This document shows, piece after piece, positions 36,976-50,792 of a stretch of DNA of 64,000 nt. The DNA is from Actinostola sp. cb2023 (Eukaryota > Cnidaria > Anthozoa > Actiniaria > Actinostolidae). Location of the stretch: contig JAUJYZ010001447.1 in NCBI GenBank assembly GCA_033675265.1, positions 77,501-141,500 of the forward strand, given 5' to 3'. Both the position numbers and the translations under genes were made by a program. Position 1 is the stretch's first letter. Each line of letters opens with the position of its first letter. The notes below the pieces were generated by a model. That model was not told the origin of the DNA. It saw only the letters and a program-made list of their open reading frames with translations, and searched no databases.

Positions 36976-39900
36976 GTATACTACTGTATCATCGCAGGTA
37001 CAAACTTCGACAAGACTGTAGAAAATTCCAGCTCATTTTGTATATACCTCAAAGGACTGAAACATAACTCTATTCGGTGATTTGACTCTAAATAACTGTG
37101 TGTGTACGTGTGTATAGCCGTTTCATATATAATTGCGAATATTATGTATTTAGCTCCAATAGTTAATTGAAAAATTGGAGTATAATTCTAAATAACTGAC
37201 AATTGAAATTATAATCGCTACTAGAATAATCAGATCATAATACTTGTGCAAACAAGAAGATAAGTGAATTTAGCATGGCCGTGTTTATTCCTTTATTATC
37301 TGAGTTATTAGCCACTTAACTTGCGGGCTGATACTAAGATAGAAAAGTAAAGTGGTTTTGTTTTGAGATTGCTTAATTTGTAAGGTACACTGAAACCACA
37401 AAGCGAATCGAAGTCTAACCTACTTAACCAGATACGAAATATTGTCGTAGCTGAACTCAGGCGGATCAATTTCTGCATACTTTATAACCGGAGATCTTAA
37501 ATACAAACCTTGGAAGCTTTCTTTAAAGTAACTTAATGCTGAATTCACTCACTTTGATTTCCTAAATCCATATAAACATAAGACGTAAAAGATGGAGTTA
37601 AACTTCTCTTAATTCAAGTGAAATAAAATGACCTTTGAATATATAATAATTTTATCATTGTACAATTTAACTTTTTGAGTTGTTATAATAGACTACTAAC
37701 TGGGCGTGTATATATATATATATATATATATAATGTAAAAAGTGAATGTTATTATATTAAAATATCTGACTTAATTTATGAGAAAAGGAATAAATAGTAA
37801 AAGGACGGATTTATAAACCTTAAAATTGTTCACACAACTGAACAAGATGGCTTTCGTGATTTGATATGCTCTTGTAATGTGCGTGCGTATCACTTTAGTT
37901 CATAAAGAATCTCTGTATTCAAATCGGCGACTTATTGTACAAATAAAAGGGGAGACCGTGCAAATTCCATTAGTCGATCATCTTGTATGGATCTGTTTCT
38001 TACGGTGGAATTTTCCCTCATAATTTTTACGTGTTTCTGAGATCTCTACTTTTTGACGGCGTCTACCGCGCTTGGTCCACTGTGCAATCATTCTTTCGAG
38101 CTTCAAAGGCCGTAAAAATCATCTTTAACATATATTTTATAAAGACTTGTAAAATAGCGCGCCAACTGAGCAAGTAAAAACCGACACAGCATTCAATGTG
38201 AGCTAAATTGATAGCAAACTGCCTGGCGATAAAAGGTGTAACCAAGCTTCATAGAGGGATCGCAGCACGTCGCGAGGCGACCCCCATAGTCCCCCTCTTC
38301 TTTGCTCGGCGTCTCCGTTTAATTTGACATCTAAACAGAATCTATCTACGTGGTGCTGTGAGGAGATTGTTTTGCTTCTTAACTAAATGTTAACCGGAAT
38401 TAGTTGGAACAAGATAGACGACGGAACCACGTGCCGTGAACTATTAGAGAACCAACTAACTTTAACCTTGTTATTAATGAAACTATTAGGCAAGGCAAAT
38501 ATGATGTTTCCTTTAGTCACGGTTTGCTACTCGACGTATCGTGTTTCGGATCTCTTTTTTAATACATTGCGGATTTCTGGTTTTCTCTGTTGTCAAAACA
38601 TGAAGTAAGGTATAGACTTTGTATATAATATTCACTTTTAGGGGTACAAATTCATACTGTTTCTGAACATTGATATTTTTCATGTTGTATCGTGATGTTA
38701 TTGTCTTGACGTATCAGCTGTAAATCCTGAAGACCCTTACACATCGTTTAGTATAATTGTACTCATTTTAATCCAGAAACATAAAAGGCTTTCCCTTGTA
38801 TTAAGTGTAACAAGAAAATCTTTCATCTCCACATGCATGAAACAAATACCGAAAAGTTACAAATATATAAAATACAATATTTAAAATAAAGTATTTGTGT
38901 CGTGCGTTTGCTGTTCTCACAATCTTTACTACCAAACTTTTACAATACCTTTTATTTTCAATCGACAAGATGATACTTTTGTGTTTTTTTTGTGTACATT
39001 GTTGTCCATTTATGTCCACTTTGGGACTAAGAGGCGCTGGGTTGTTCTGGTGGTTTTGGTCCTTTAGAAAATGATTGTGCACTTCTTCAAATATTTAGCA
39101 GTTCCTTACTTGTTCAATTTTGCTTATTTCCAAGAACCTTTAAGCAACAATTGAGCTAAAGATATCCTATTTTATACAGTGTTCAGGAGTAGTTACATTC
39201 ACAGCTTAATCTCAGTTGTATTTATGTCTTTGATAAATGGCTTTCATTTATAGAAGGCAAATGTTTGTTGGGCGTGTTTACGAACATAGTGCAATTTGTA
39301 GTCTTCTAATGCATCTTGAGTTTGCTTTACTCAGAAGCAAAAGTCACATCTTGCGACATGTATGTAAAGGCTTTCTCTTTCTTTCACATATTTTCCTGTA
39401 AGTCATTGTATGCCCTTTCTTTGGTGCAAGCTAAAGTCTTGTGAGTTATAAATGTTCCCATTGGAGAAGTACATCTAATGTATAATTTGTATCCAAGTTC
39501 GAATAAAACATTTGATAAATTTGAAAAAACACCTTCATTGGCATGGACGCTCTTGTACATTATACTATTACATATACTTATTCGATGGGAAAATTTCTAA
39601 TTCAAAAGTCTTTGGAATAAATGAAATTATATATTTTTTCAGAGAAGTACATCTAATGTACAATATTTATGAAGTTCAAATTTGATAAATTTGTGATCAA
39701 TACTTTTATTGACAACTATAAATCGACAGTGACAATCTCTTCACCGCATCATCCACACAAAAGACAAAGTTACAGCAAGTTTATGATGAACAGAATTGTC
39801 TGATTTGGATTACTTTTCTAATAAAATAAAAACTTTATAAAACTACTCAACAAGATATCCCAACACATACTACTGCAAATTATCATTTCAACAGCTCAGT

Positions 39901-42900
39901 TTTGCTAAATACATTCCAACCTTTCCTCTTTGCTGGTCACCTTAATTTATTTCTCATCAAGTCTTGTAATGGACTTTCAGAGCATCAGAGTCCTCTTGAT
40001 CATGATGCGGCAATTTTTGAACAAGACTACCATGCGCCCCTTAACTATCCTGTTGGTAAGATTTGGTTTGTGGTGACATTTTTAGTGTACGCAAACAACG
40101 CATGTGGATCTTGTTGTACACAGCGCTAATGAACATAGATGGGAGGCCACGGACTGTGAGCCGGTAAAGCTTTCTCAATTCATGTAGGGCACCCAGGGTA
40201 TATAAGATCGCATGTGGTCTTTGCGTATCGTGCTCGCTATGCAATATAGGCACAAAGGAAAACCAGCTCTCAACAAACATGCTGGCGTCTTTGCGCAGGA
40301 ATTTCACTCATCTGAACAGCTAAATTAGTTTGAAAGGATTTGATCATAGCTCGTTTGTTATCGTTGGTTGTGGTCTTCTCAATTTGTTCAATGTGACCTC
40401 TTCATATGGACATGCAGTCTGTTTTATCAGAAGCCGAATTAGTAACATCTTGGATGTCTTTCCTTCATTATAATGCTCAATTTGGTAACTAAAACTGGCT
40501 AATTCTTGGATAAGATATCATTATGGCGTCGATTTAGCTTCCGCAAAGGTGCGTTTTAGAACAAAGAGCCTGTAACAGATTTGTCGTCCATGTTTTCCAA
40601 GGGGAACTTGTTATGCCATAGCACGACTTCAAAACCACTGATGCATCTAATGTATGATGACTTAGGAAACTGCAAAGAGCTCATTGTTAGAACCTACAAG
40701 TTTATTTGAAAGCAAACGATTCGTCTGATGAACAGATAAAGAAACGCATCAAATCAATGAACGACAAGAAAGAAAGGTGCGGCTTGACTTTGAACTGTAT
40801 CTTGTGTGATGCTCGGTTCACTCGCTAATTCAGGTTCAAAGTTTCTTCCCATCTTTGTACAACACTATTGTCATTGATGTACTTCAAGATACCTCCTCAG
40901 AGTTATACAATTGGGTAGTACCAATTTACGTACCAAGAATATGATCAAAAATCAAAAAAGGTATGCTTTTAGTTAGAATTGTGTTTCGGAGGACCTCTGG
41001 CACTGAACCTCACAGTAACATTAGAAACCAATGTTTTCTTCAATGGTTTCGTTCTATTTTTCTTCTACAGTGCTATTTTCTGGAGGTTACTGGATCGGTG
41101 ATGTGGATAACAGACGTTCAGCAAAGCATTTTGTGAGATTCTCCATGTGCATCGAAACAGTATCATTAGTTCCAAATCTATTCTCTGATATTTATATTCT
41201 CATTTCACTACCCCCATTACTCAACTGAACATTTTCTCCTATATTACAGAATATTATTGTATATGATTTCTTCTATTTTATGCCCAAGCAAAGTGTATCA
41301 ATCAATATCAGCCATTTTCGAGGCATCTATTCTTAATTAACCATACATTTGTCAATAACATAGCAAATGTAGTGCGTGGAAAGCTGATCTATGTATGTAT
41401 GTCGAACCCGAGGCTATTCATTATTAGACGAGAAATACCAACAAGTACTTTATTATAGATTTGGTTGAGCGTCCTAATAGCTATCGTCTAGCTTGCTAGT
41501 CAACACGAATTGGATAGACGTTTTTATATTGAGAAGTATCGTCCTTCACTAGAGTCGACCGTCATGGTGGCGGCGCTTCTTGCGGCAGGATCAACGCTGT
41601 CAGACGCGCGTGATCTTTAGTTCAGAAGTTTCTTCTAAGTCGTTTTAGACACACCACCGCAATTGTTCCATCTTGTACTTTTTAGTGAAATCTTTGTTTC
41701 TCACACTGAATTCTTGACAAAGTTAAATTTAACACGATTTGAAACTGACCAATTCTTGTGACTAAACAACTACTGTTGTCATGAATTATCCAACCTACAA
41801 ACCAACATTAACTACTGTTGTGTTTCCGACCGGATGGACTACACATTCTGGATTCAAGTACCGCATAGCTCAAGAACCGTTAAACAAATATCAATTGATG
41901 TTGTTTTTTTCCGGCTACGGTTATACCGCTCTCGTAACCCTGCAATCATCTTCACAGACCGCACATCCCAAACTCATATCAGAAGACCTCTTCTTAACCC
42001 ATAAAATACCAAGGCTAATTGTATTCATTTCTGTACTACTCAAGCAGTTTTCACGTGTTTTTGATAAGAGATATCTTATTTAATATAGTATAGATTGCTC
42101 TTCTAAAAGTGAGTCTACGAATTCCTTGTGAAGCTTAGCGAAAGTTAATGACTAGGCCCACACTAATCGTGGTAATACATCAGTCAGCTGCATTGATTAT
42201 CCTGATATCAAACGAAACGGAAAACAAATAAAGCATGTTCTTTCTTCTGCGTTTAGTTTTGGTCACAGGTGGATTACTTTGATAGTTCATCGGCTGTGTG
42301 TATCCCAAACAACAGAAACTAAAACGGTTTGTCTGTGCCATAACATAGCCTCCCCGTGCTCTTTTCATTTCCTATGATGAATTAGTTCTTTGAAAATATG
42401 ATCAACGCCTTAAATCAACAAAGGTACTGCACACCCACTAGACCTACATTCACAGCACTGGAAACCTTAGTTTTAAGCCCAATGAAATATAGTAAGTAAG
42501 TAAGTAAGTAGTGCTTTTCTTTTAAGCTAAGTCCAGGTAATCCTATATATTTGAAAACTGTAGTGAATTTATTAAGGGATATTTTCATTGAAAGTATTTG
42601 GAGCCTACAGGAACTGCAGCTTGATTTGCGGTACCCTTTGGGAATTATAGGGTTAAATACAGACAGGAATAGGATGAATGCACTTCCCGCAGAGCTTCGG
42701 ACTGTGAAGTATTAAATCAGCCGACAGGGATATAGATTTTCGCCTAATTAGAAATACATGTGAGGCCGGCCAAACGTGCAATGAGAGAGATAGCTCCAGG
42801 TATACTCGCAACAAGAGAACATTATGAACATCATGAGCCTTATCACACGGCGGCTTGTGCTTCAGGGAAATAATCAACGAACCGCTTTTGAAAAGTACAA

Positions 42901-45180
42901 ATCAACCGCTTGAAAAGGAGTGTCACGAAAAAGTATGTGTCTATTCATGTCGCGCGACCACGTTGGGTGATTCTGTTGTATTTGGCTTTACACAGCAATT
43001 AAGCCAGATGAAAATTATATGTTTAGAGTCTAGTTTGGCGAGGCATAATACAATTTTGCGGTTTCACGTGAAAGTGGATGGTACCATTTTTTCTGAGCGG
43101 CACGTAGTACCCTCCTCATCTATGTGTTGTCAAGTTCTTTTGAACCAACCTCCATCAAAGTCCGCAGTACTTTTTTTCAAGACCATATTTTTGAGAGAAA
43201 AAGCTGTTCTTTGTGAAAAAACAAACAAACAGACACCCGAGGCTTGGGCTCGCTTTAATAACTGTGTAATTACAATACAAAATTCATAGTTAAATGAGAC
43301 AACAAAGAGCCACCGTTTTCTAATTAATTTAGTATTTAATTAACTGTCATGTATACCCTTGTTGCTATGACAACGAGGGATGCCAAGTGTGTCGTATTCA
43401 TACACTTCGAGCGTTTTGTGAAGGTATGATTTCCGCACCAGAGTTCATCTGGGTATCCCATTAGTAAGCGCGCCTCTGTGGATGGCGTTACAGCACGCAT
43501 GCTTTCGCAGCTAGTGACACTCGTCGATGACAATACCACGAGTTCAAATTGCGTCCCTTTATAATAATAATATATCCAATAAGCTTAGGTGTAAACAATA
43601 TCATTGATATTACCAAGCAAACAATTTAATTAAATAAGTTCACATGCTAAGTAAATAAACGTAATGAAAAAACATACAATAGTTTTGGATAATTAAAATG
43701 GACCAAGCTGATTCTTTTGTAAGACAACGCCGTAAAGACTGTTTTGTTTGTGGAAAACAATAGTTGTTTCCCTTGAAGTTTGGTAGTACGCCTAAATAGG
43801 CCTGGTTGGGGGTAGTAAGACGGGAGTCACTATGTCTTTCACTTTTGAAATGTTCAATAAGAAAGTAGATATAATTTGTACCCACTTTTGCTACAATCCA
43901 ATAAAACTAACTTGTCCCTAAAGTCAATCAAGAGAAATCGAGGCTGTAAGGGAGTGGTTCAAACTGTTTTAACCATGAACAGCTTGGATGACCAAGATAT
44001 GACCTGACTTCTTGTGACGAAGAGATGAAAAGGGTTTCTTTTCGCAACTCTTAGTTTTAAAATCTCCCCTTTGGTGACCACTTTTTGGATAAGTTATGCC
44101 AGGTATTGAAAGTCCATTTCATGGAGAGCTAATCTTGACACCTGCACGGCCAGCTTGTTCGAAACGTGTTGTTGATTCGGCCGCAGATGATGAATTGATT
44201 CGATTGAAGTTGTTTGAAGAGGATTCATATAATAAAGGTGTTTAGCCATTCTAGCAACTAGCATGTTATTTTGATCGAGTGTTAAACAAATATATGTGTA
44301 CATAATAGGACAACCATATAACAATAAGTGGTACTTAGTGAAAAGCTGCGCACCAATCATCTATATTAAGGGTTAATCCCCGATGAGTGCATCCATTTGT
44401 TCAGAATCTATATTCACTTTTAATATCTTCAAAGAGCCCACGCTTGGATAACTGTGAACCACATGAGACGCCAATCAGAGTACCGTGTGTACGGCACGTC
44501 TAATTTCATTAAGGACAATGTTAATCCTTCTGTTATTAAAGTAATAACAGGTCAATACTAGCGGTATAAATAATGACTTTGTAGGTTCAATGAACACAAG
44601 TGGTGGACAGAATGGACATAAGAGTTATGGTCGGTACAGCAAATAAACGCTAATCCCTGGTGGGATCGCTTAAAATAAACAAACTCAATAGCGACCCCGA
44701 CAGTGGCTGTGAATGCTATTTAAGCAATACCAATTGAACCGGTCTGTAATAAATAGGTATAAATTGACATCAATCAATTTGATCTATTAATCGTGCCTTG
44801 CAGGTCATGTTCAATGACCTTTAGCAACAATTAGCCCGTGCTTATTAAAACTTGTTTATATTATCTCAAGTGTTCGTTGCCCTCGGCTATTAAGCGGTGA
44901 GCTAATTGTCCATTGTCTACTGGATCTTCACAGAGGCCGCTTTCCGTTTCTCAGGGACAAAGAATTAACTTAATCTGAGAGGTCTATTTGCTGTTTTGTA
45001 AATTCGATTTAGTTGATTGTGGTCCACTTTGTGTGCGGTTTATCTGATGTAAAGCTTTAACCCGATAGGTGGGGCTATGCTAGCTGTAAGTACCGCTGGG
45101 TACCCTGTGTAGTTACCAGCCTCATAGGGTCAGACAATCGGTGAATTAAAACAAAGAAAGTCATTCCTCAGCTACACGAT
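36976..45180. other. Unique AT-rich region downstream of NK1, no gene seen
   Basis: No recognisable domain or transposon. Small items are a TA microsatellite at about 37710-37732 and a GTAA run at 42490-42510. The longest open frame (42855-43289, 144 codons) and those at 41781-42083 and 44094-44360 (minus) match nothing I know and have no exon-like neighbours. The first part includes the NK1 3' UTR. Confidence -1.
37622..37627 (+). promoter_or_regulatory. Candidate NK1 poly(A) signal
   Basis: This is the first canonical AATAAA I noticed downstream, about 650 bases after the NK1 stop. There is no strong GT-rich element just after it, so the assignment is weak; other AATAAA copies follow at about 37786 and 37943. 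Confidence -1.
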
Positions 45181-47440
45181 GTGACTGTGCTGCATATAGG
45201 TCACGATGAGGTGGTGCTTTCTTATGACTGCGTGTGTTGCACTTGGGTGAGGATGTGATGTTGCATTGCGTGACTTATGATGTGACAACTGGTTCACGAT
45301 TTGATTGCAAGTGTTGAAAATGAGTCAGGATGTGTTGTGTGTGGCAAACGTGTACACGATATGACTGCTGTGCTGTAATAGGATCACGATGAGATGGTGC
45401 GTTGTATACCGTGTGATTGTGTAACGCAATTGGGTCACAATATGACTGCTGTGCTGTAATAGGGTCACGATGTCCTGGTGCGTTGCATACCGTGTGATAT
45501 GACTGCTGTGCTGTAATTGGATCACGATGAGCTGGTGCGTTGTATACCGTGTGATTGTGTAACGCAATTGGGTCACAATATGACTGCTGTGCTGTAATAG
45601 GGTCACGATGTCCTGGTGCGTTGCATACCGTGTGATATGACTGCTGTGCTGTAATTGGATCACGATGAGCTGGTGCGTTGTATACCGTGTGATTGTGTAA
45701 CGCAATTGGGTCACAATATGACTGCTGTGCTGTAATAGGGTCACGATGTCCTGGTGCGTTGCATACCGTGTGATATGACTGCTGTGCTGTAATTGGATCA
45801 CGATGAGCTGGTGCGTTGTATACCGTGTGATTGTGTAACGCAATTGGGTCACAATATGACTGCTGTGCTGTAATAGGGTCACGATGTCCTGGTGCGTTGC
45901 ATACCGTGTGATATGACTGCTGTGCTGTAATTGGATCACGATGAGCTGGTGCGTTGTATACCGTGTGATTGTGTAACGCAATTGGGTCACAATATGACTG
46001 CTGTGCTGTAATAGGGTCACGATGTCCTGGTGCGTTGCATACCGTGTGATATGACTGCTGTGCTGTAATTGGATCACGACGAGCTGGTGCGTTGTATACC
46101 GTGTTTTTGATAGATAGATAGATCTTTATTAAAAATAATTACATTGCAGCATAAGCTGAATTACGTAATTTACACAATGAGATAATAAGAATAAGAATAT
46201 GTATAATTTAAATAAAAAGGTGTGATTGTGTAACGCAATTGGGTCACAATATGACTGCTGTGCTGTAATAGGGTCACGATGTGCTGGTGAGTTGCATACC
46301 GTGTGACTATGTAACTCAATAGGGTCATGATATGACTGCTGTGCTATAATTGGATCATGATGAGCTGGTGCGTTGCATACCGTGTGATTGTGTAACGCAA
46401 TAGGGTCCAATATACTGGGCTTAGTACCTTGTTACTGCGTAACGCAATAGGGTCATGATGTGCTGGTGCGCTACATACCGTGTTACTGTGTAACGCAGTA
46501 AAGCCACAATATACTGGGCGTAGTACCTTGTTACTGCGTAACGCAATAGGGTCATGATGTGCTGGTGCGTTGCACTGATACCGTGTGATTGTTTAACGCA
46601 GTAAAGTCACAATATACTGGGCGTAATACCTTGTTACTGCGTAACGCAATAGGGTCATGATGTGCTGGTGCGCTACATACCGTGTTACTGTGTAGCGCAA
46701 TAGGGTCATGATGTGCTGGTGCGCTACATACCGTGTTACTGTGTAGCGCAATAGGGTCATGATTTGCTGGTGCATTGCATACCGTGTTACTGCGTAACGC
46801 AATAGGGTCATGATGTGCTGGTGCGCTACATACCGTGTTACTGTGTAGCGCAATAGGGTCACGATGTGCTGGTGCGCTACATACCGTGTTACTGTGTAGC
46901 GCAATAGGGTCATGATTTGCTGGTGCATTGCATACCGTGTGACTGTGTAACGCAATAGGGTCATGATGTGCTGGTGCGTTGCATACCGTGTGACTGTGTA
47001 ACGCAATAGGGTCATGATGTACTGGTGCGTTGCGTGTTACTGTGTAACGCAATAGGGTCATGATGTGCTGGTGCGTTGCATATCGTGTTACTGTGTAACG
47101 CAATAGGGTCATGATGTGCTGGTGCGTTGCATACCGTGTGACTGTGTAACGCAATAGGGTCATGATGTACTGGTGCGTTGCGTGTTACTGTGTAACGCAA
47201 TAGGGTCATGATGTGCTGGTGCGTTGCATATCGTGTTACTGTGTAACGCAATAGGGTCATGATGTGCTGGTGCGTTGCATATCGTGTTACTCTGTAACGC
47301 AATATGGTCACGATGTGTTGGTGTGTTACAGTTGGTATACCATGATGTATGCCAGGATGTGGCTGGTACGTGCATAGTAATTGACACATGTAGAATAGAA
47401 TATGACACCAACAGAGCACAACCACCTACATTGGCTATCG
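45181..47440. repeat. Large minisatellite with two zones (138-bp and 51-bp periods)
   Basis: The left zone (45360-46100) repeats every 138 bp (gtaattgg at 45513, 45651, 45789), each unit made of three related roughly 46-bp subunits. The right zone (46220-47335) repeats every 51 bp (for example cgtgttactg at 46681 and 46732) with core aacgcaatagggtcatgatg and tgctggtgcg. Degenerate copies extend left to about 45190. Both periods are multiples of three, so the minus strand shows long frames of up to 250 codons; the bland HSHITRYATHQ-type peptide and the lack of any gene context argue against a protein. Confidence -1.
46104..46218 (-). mobile_element. LINE 3'-end insertion inside the minisatellite
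   Basis: On the minus strand this insert ends AATAAAGATCTATCTATCTATC, a LINE-type 3' end with an ATCT tail. It splits a minisatellite unit between ccgtgt and gtgtgattg, so GTGT is a possible short target duplication. Confidence -1.
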
Positions 47441-47679
47441 TGTTACTATGCTCTGTTGAACGTAAGCGCAGGAAACAAACATAGGCGTTTCGTATTCCGC
47501 GCGCTCTATCACAGGAAGCCCATCAAAACGACTCGCACATTCAAGCACACACTATCTTTTTTTAATTTTTATAATAGTGTCAGAAGGAATTTAGTCTTAG
47601 ATTTTTAAGTTTTTTATTGTAATGCGCAATTGATCATATTTATTCTAGTATACGCAATATAAATGATTAAATTATTATT

Positions 47680-47880
47680 AATAATAACAATTTATTTCTT
47701 CAATAACATTGAACAGCGCATTCCAGTATATCTCAAATGCTCTTTACATAAATGACATAAAATTAAAAATAATAAAAATAATAGAAAAATAGGACAAAAG
47801 AAATTACAATATAATATCATTGTACCATGTAAATCTTAGGCTGGTACATTAGGCACATACTTCTATGATATTTTATTGTA
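47680..47880 (-). mobile_element. SINE-like tail, ATT/AAT rich
   Basis: The sequence aataataacaatttatttct, gcgcattccagtatatctca and aatgctctttacataa matches the inverse of a GCGCTATATAAAT/ATT-type 3' end, followed by A-rich DNA. The 5' limit is unclear. Confidence -1.
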
Positions 47881-48481
47881 ATAAAAATTATAGTTATTAT
47901 AAGAAATATTTGGGCTACCTGTGTCCAAGATGTCTGCCATCTTTGTCTCAACGATCAACCACGGCTCAATAATTTGAGCCGCGTTGGTAAAAGAACGAAA
48001 AACATGATAAATACGTGGCGTTCTTCTGCCTTAAGGCATGTGGTAGAACAAGGTGGTTGTCTGAATTCTGGTGTTTGGTGGTCAAATCATGACATGGTAT
48101 CTTTCTTTCATGGGTTATCTAATAGTCGCACTTGTCAGCTAAAGCAAAACAGATTGTAAAATTAGTTGACACGTTTGTACTTTATTAGTACAGGTAATCA
48201 ATAATAATCATATGGCTTTAAGTGCAATTTGGGATTAAAATTGAACGCCGGAGTGTATTTTTCAAAAAGTCCTAAATTACCTTGTAATTGCACTGTGGTG
48301 CAAATTAACTTTTAATTGCACTGTTCTTAACCAATCAGAATCGATAAATTTGTTTATGAATTTTATCAAGTTGAAAATATTTAATAAGAAACACACAAAA
48401 GCTCCTGCATGGTATCTTGTAGTAATTTCTGGAAAATTCTGATAACTCGAATCCCGATTCTCAGTAAAATGATACTACAGT

Positions 48482-48645
48482 AATCGAGGGTTTGCACGAT
48501 CACGTGCCGGCAGCCATGACAGGGCGCAGGATAAAGGAATATCTTTCTTCTAAGGAATTGAATTCTTTCTCATGTAAAATGATTTTATTGTTCCTGCCCC
48601 CTGTCATGGCTGCCGGTACGTGATCGTGCACACCCTCTATTGCTG
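48482..48645. mobile_element. Small MITE with 39-bp inverted arms
   Basis: Arms 48493-48531 and 48592-48630 pair at about 37 of 39 positions (tgcacgatcacgtgccggca and its inverse). GAGGG and CCCTC lie just outside. No coding. Confidence -1.
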
Positions 48646-48939
48646 GACTAAGTACCCCTCGCTAAGTGAAACCACTAAATATAACTTGCAATAGAAGAAT
48701 CAAATATTATATCGAATCCTGAAAATATTGTTTATAATCGAATGGAATTTAGCTGCCAAAAGGTGCGCACTTCAGGAGGCGCAGTCGCTTTATTGACGCT
48801 CAATAAAAAGCCTTAAACTTGTACATTTTTTTAGATCTACGGGCAAGGAAAACAATATCCACTTACCAAATATGGAAATTTACTACCAAATGAGGAAACA
48901 GTAGCATTTTTTTTCCCGAGTGTCCGTGACCATATAGAT

Positions 48940-49200
48940 ATATATATGAGAACTGTTATTACAAAATGGGTTTTGTCAACAAGACCATTTTGAGAACACA
49001 GACAGTTCGGGCATGCGCACCATCAAAAAAACTCGAGATAATTTTCCTTCGTGAAACTCATGTCAGAACGCTATATACTTTGGCTTTTAGTTTTCATTTT
49101 TGGGTCAATGTGTTGTCTAGGAGCACATCTCAATATGAGAACTGTTATTACAAAATGGGTCTTAGTCAACAAGAACGTTTTGAGAACACAGACTTCATAT
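48940..49200. repeat. Two direct copies of a 65-bp segment
   Basis: tatgagaactgttattacaa followed by aatgggt.tt.gtcaacaag and ttttgagaacacagac occurs at 48945 and again at 49134. Origin unknown. Confidence -1.
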
Positions 49201-49304
49201 AACTTTTTAAATTATTTTAAATTATTTTATATTAAATTAATCATTTTCGTGAGTATAAAAATGTTCTTACAAAAACAAACAGTAAAAAAAAAGAAAAAAA
49301 AATC

Positions 49305-49375
49305 GGTGCTGCGAGGAATCGAACCCCGGGCCATGTGCTTCTAATGCGCTGTGTTTCAGTGCGAGCCACGGGACC
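49305..49375 (-). tRNA. tRNA-like sequence, probably a pseudogene or SINE head
   Basis: On the minus strand the 3' part is good: a T arm CGGGG-TTCGATT-CCTCG and then CAGCACC. The middle has a 7-base loop ATTAGAA, whose anticodon would read TAG (Leu). The 5' arm GGTCCCG pairs with CAGCACC at only five of seven positions, the D arm lacks the usual TGG.TAGT.GG form, and there is no long variable arm as a Leu tRNA needs. A functional tRNA is therefore unlikely. Confidence -1.
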
Positions 49376-49544
49376 ATAGTAATTTGCACAACAATAGACA
49401 GTCCATTCACAAGATACACTAGGTTATTTTGTCCTCCAAATCAATAAGCGTGCACGATAGCCTTAGTGGTGCGGGGCTGTTATTTAGTGGGACTAGGATC
49501 CGACTGTTTCCGCCCTCTTTAACTACTAAGTTGATTGGTGTAAG

Positions 49545-49600
49545 CCCGGATAGCGCGGATGGGGCCGAAATCTTCATCCCGCTATGCGTAACATACGGTG
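49545..49600 (+). repeat. R1/tRNA-like head fragment
   Basis: gcccggatagcgcggatggg followed by gccgaaatcttcatccc is close to the A-box part of R1 (7662-7690) and begins like a tRNA (GCCCGGATAGC). The rest of R1 is missing. Confidence -1.
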
Positions 49601-50137
49601 ACTCAGCATAATGTGGAGTTTGACTAATGGTCGTGCGTCGTGGGTCGTGGGTACCAAGTCGTGCGTCGTGGGTTCGAAGTCGTGGGTCGTGGGTAAGGTC
49701 GTGGGTGAGGTCGTGGGTACCAGAAATAGCGTAAATTGAAATTATATGACCAATGAATGGTTTGGGATGGTTTAGATTGTAAAGAAACCATAAACTCGGT
49801 ATTAAATCATCAATAATTAACTACAGGTTTAATCCTCTGTGGTATACGTTGATTCAATCATTGTAGAACCATCATTTCATAGAAATGTTAGTGCTGGTAT
49901 GTTGTACTAGGGGATATATTAGTTTATATGGTATATTAAGAAAATCTGTATATTCCTAATTATTTCCTTTATTATTCCTCATTCCTAAAATGTTCCGTTT
50001 TCTCATTTCATGTAAAATTGTACATAATAAAATAATAATTTGAGTTCATCCACTTTAAGCTTATTATCAGTATATCAATTAAAATAGTAGAAATTGGTCA
50101 CCTGGCGAAATCAAAGTTAATTTTATATCTTAAAGTG

Positions 50138-50553
50138 CCTATGAAACGAAAATGTCGATCCTTGTTTTATTGTACTTTAATGTTGTTTGGTCTTTCTCTG
50201 AACATTTGCTGTATTTAAACATCGACTTTGAGCGTGCGAACATTTTCTTGTCGCGGTTCGAAAATTATCATTTTCAACCAAAATGTGCGACAAGAGACTG
50301 GGCCCTTGACAATGGCTCGGTGACGTCATAAGTTGTGCATGCCTTTGTTTGCACAACTTATGACATCACATTTCTATAGTTTGACCGAGCGGGAATTGTC
50401 GCACTTTTAAACCCAAAATGCCCAACTTCGTGCGCGAAATAAAAAATGTTCCTGAAGCTCAATTCACTTTTTATTAACGCCATGTAAACAAGCAAATAGT
50501 AAACTTTCGTAGTAGCAAATAAAAACGGGGTCTGTTTTTTCGTTTCATAGGCT
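50138..50553. mobile_element. Nested MITE with 16-bp TIR (GCCTATGAAACGAAAA)
   Basis: GCCTATGAAACGAAAA at 50138-50153 and its inverse at 50538-50553. The centre is a further palindrome, with gtcataagttgtgcatgcc at 50325 and tttgcacaacttatgac at 50348. Non-coding. Confidence -1.
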
Positions 50554-50792
50554 TGTCCCGTCAGATCAAATCACGTGGTCGGAGGGCATATTTTTCGTAT
50601 TATCTCTGTATCTTTGTAACTCTTGTATCTCGAAGTAGATCAAGCCGAAAAATCGACTGTATTTTAGTACTTCTTTTAACAGCTTATATATACCGTTGCA
50701 AATACAAGTTTATCAATTGTTAATCACTGAACGTGAAGAGAGAATGTTTGCTGAACTTGAATGAACGTCTACTCGCAACAACTAGTAACTAG

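Noticed and set aside
42855..43289. Open frame of 144 codons downstream of NK1
   Set aside because: No recognisable domain, no splice partners and random-looking composition; in AT-rich DNA such a length can occur by chance.
45325..46077. Minus-strand open frame of 250 codons with repeated HSSHITRYATHQ
   Set aside because: Produced by a 138-bp tandem repeat (a multiple of three); neighbouring frames at 46552-47425 behave the same way in several frames at once.
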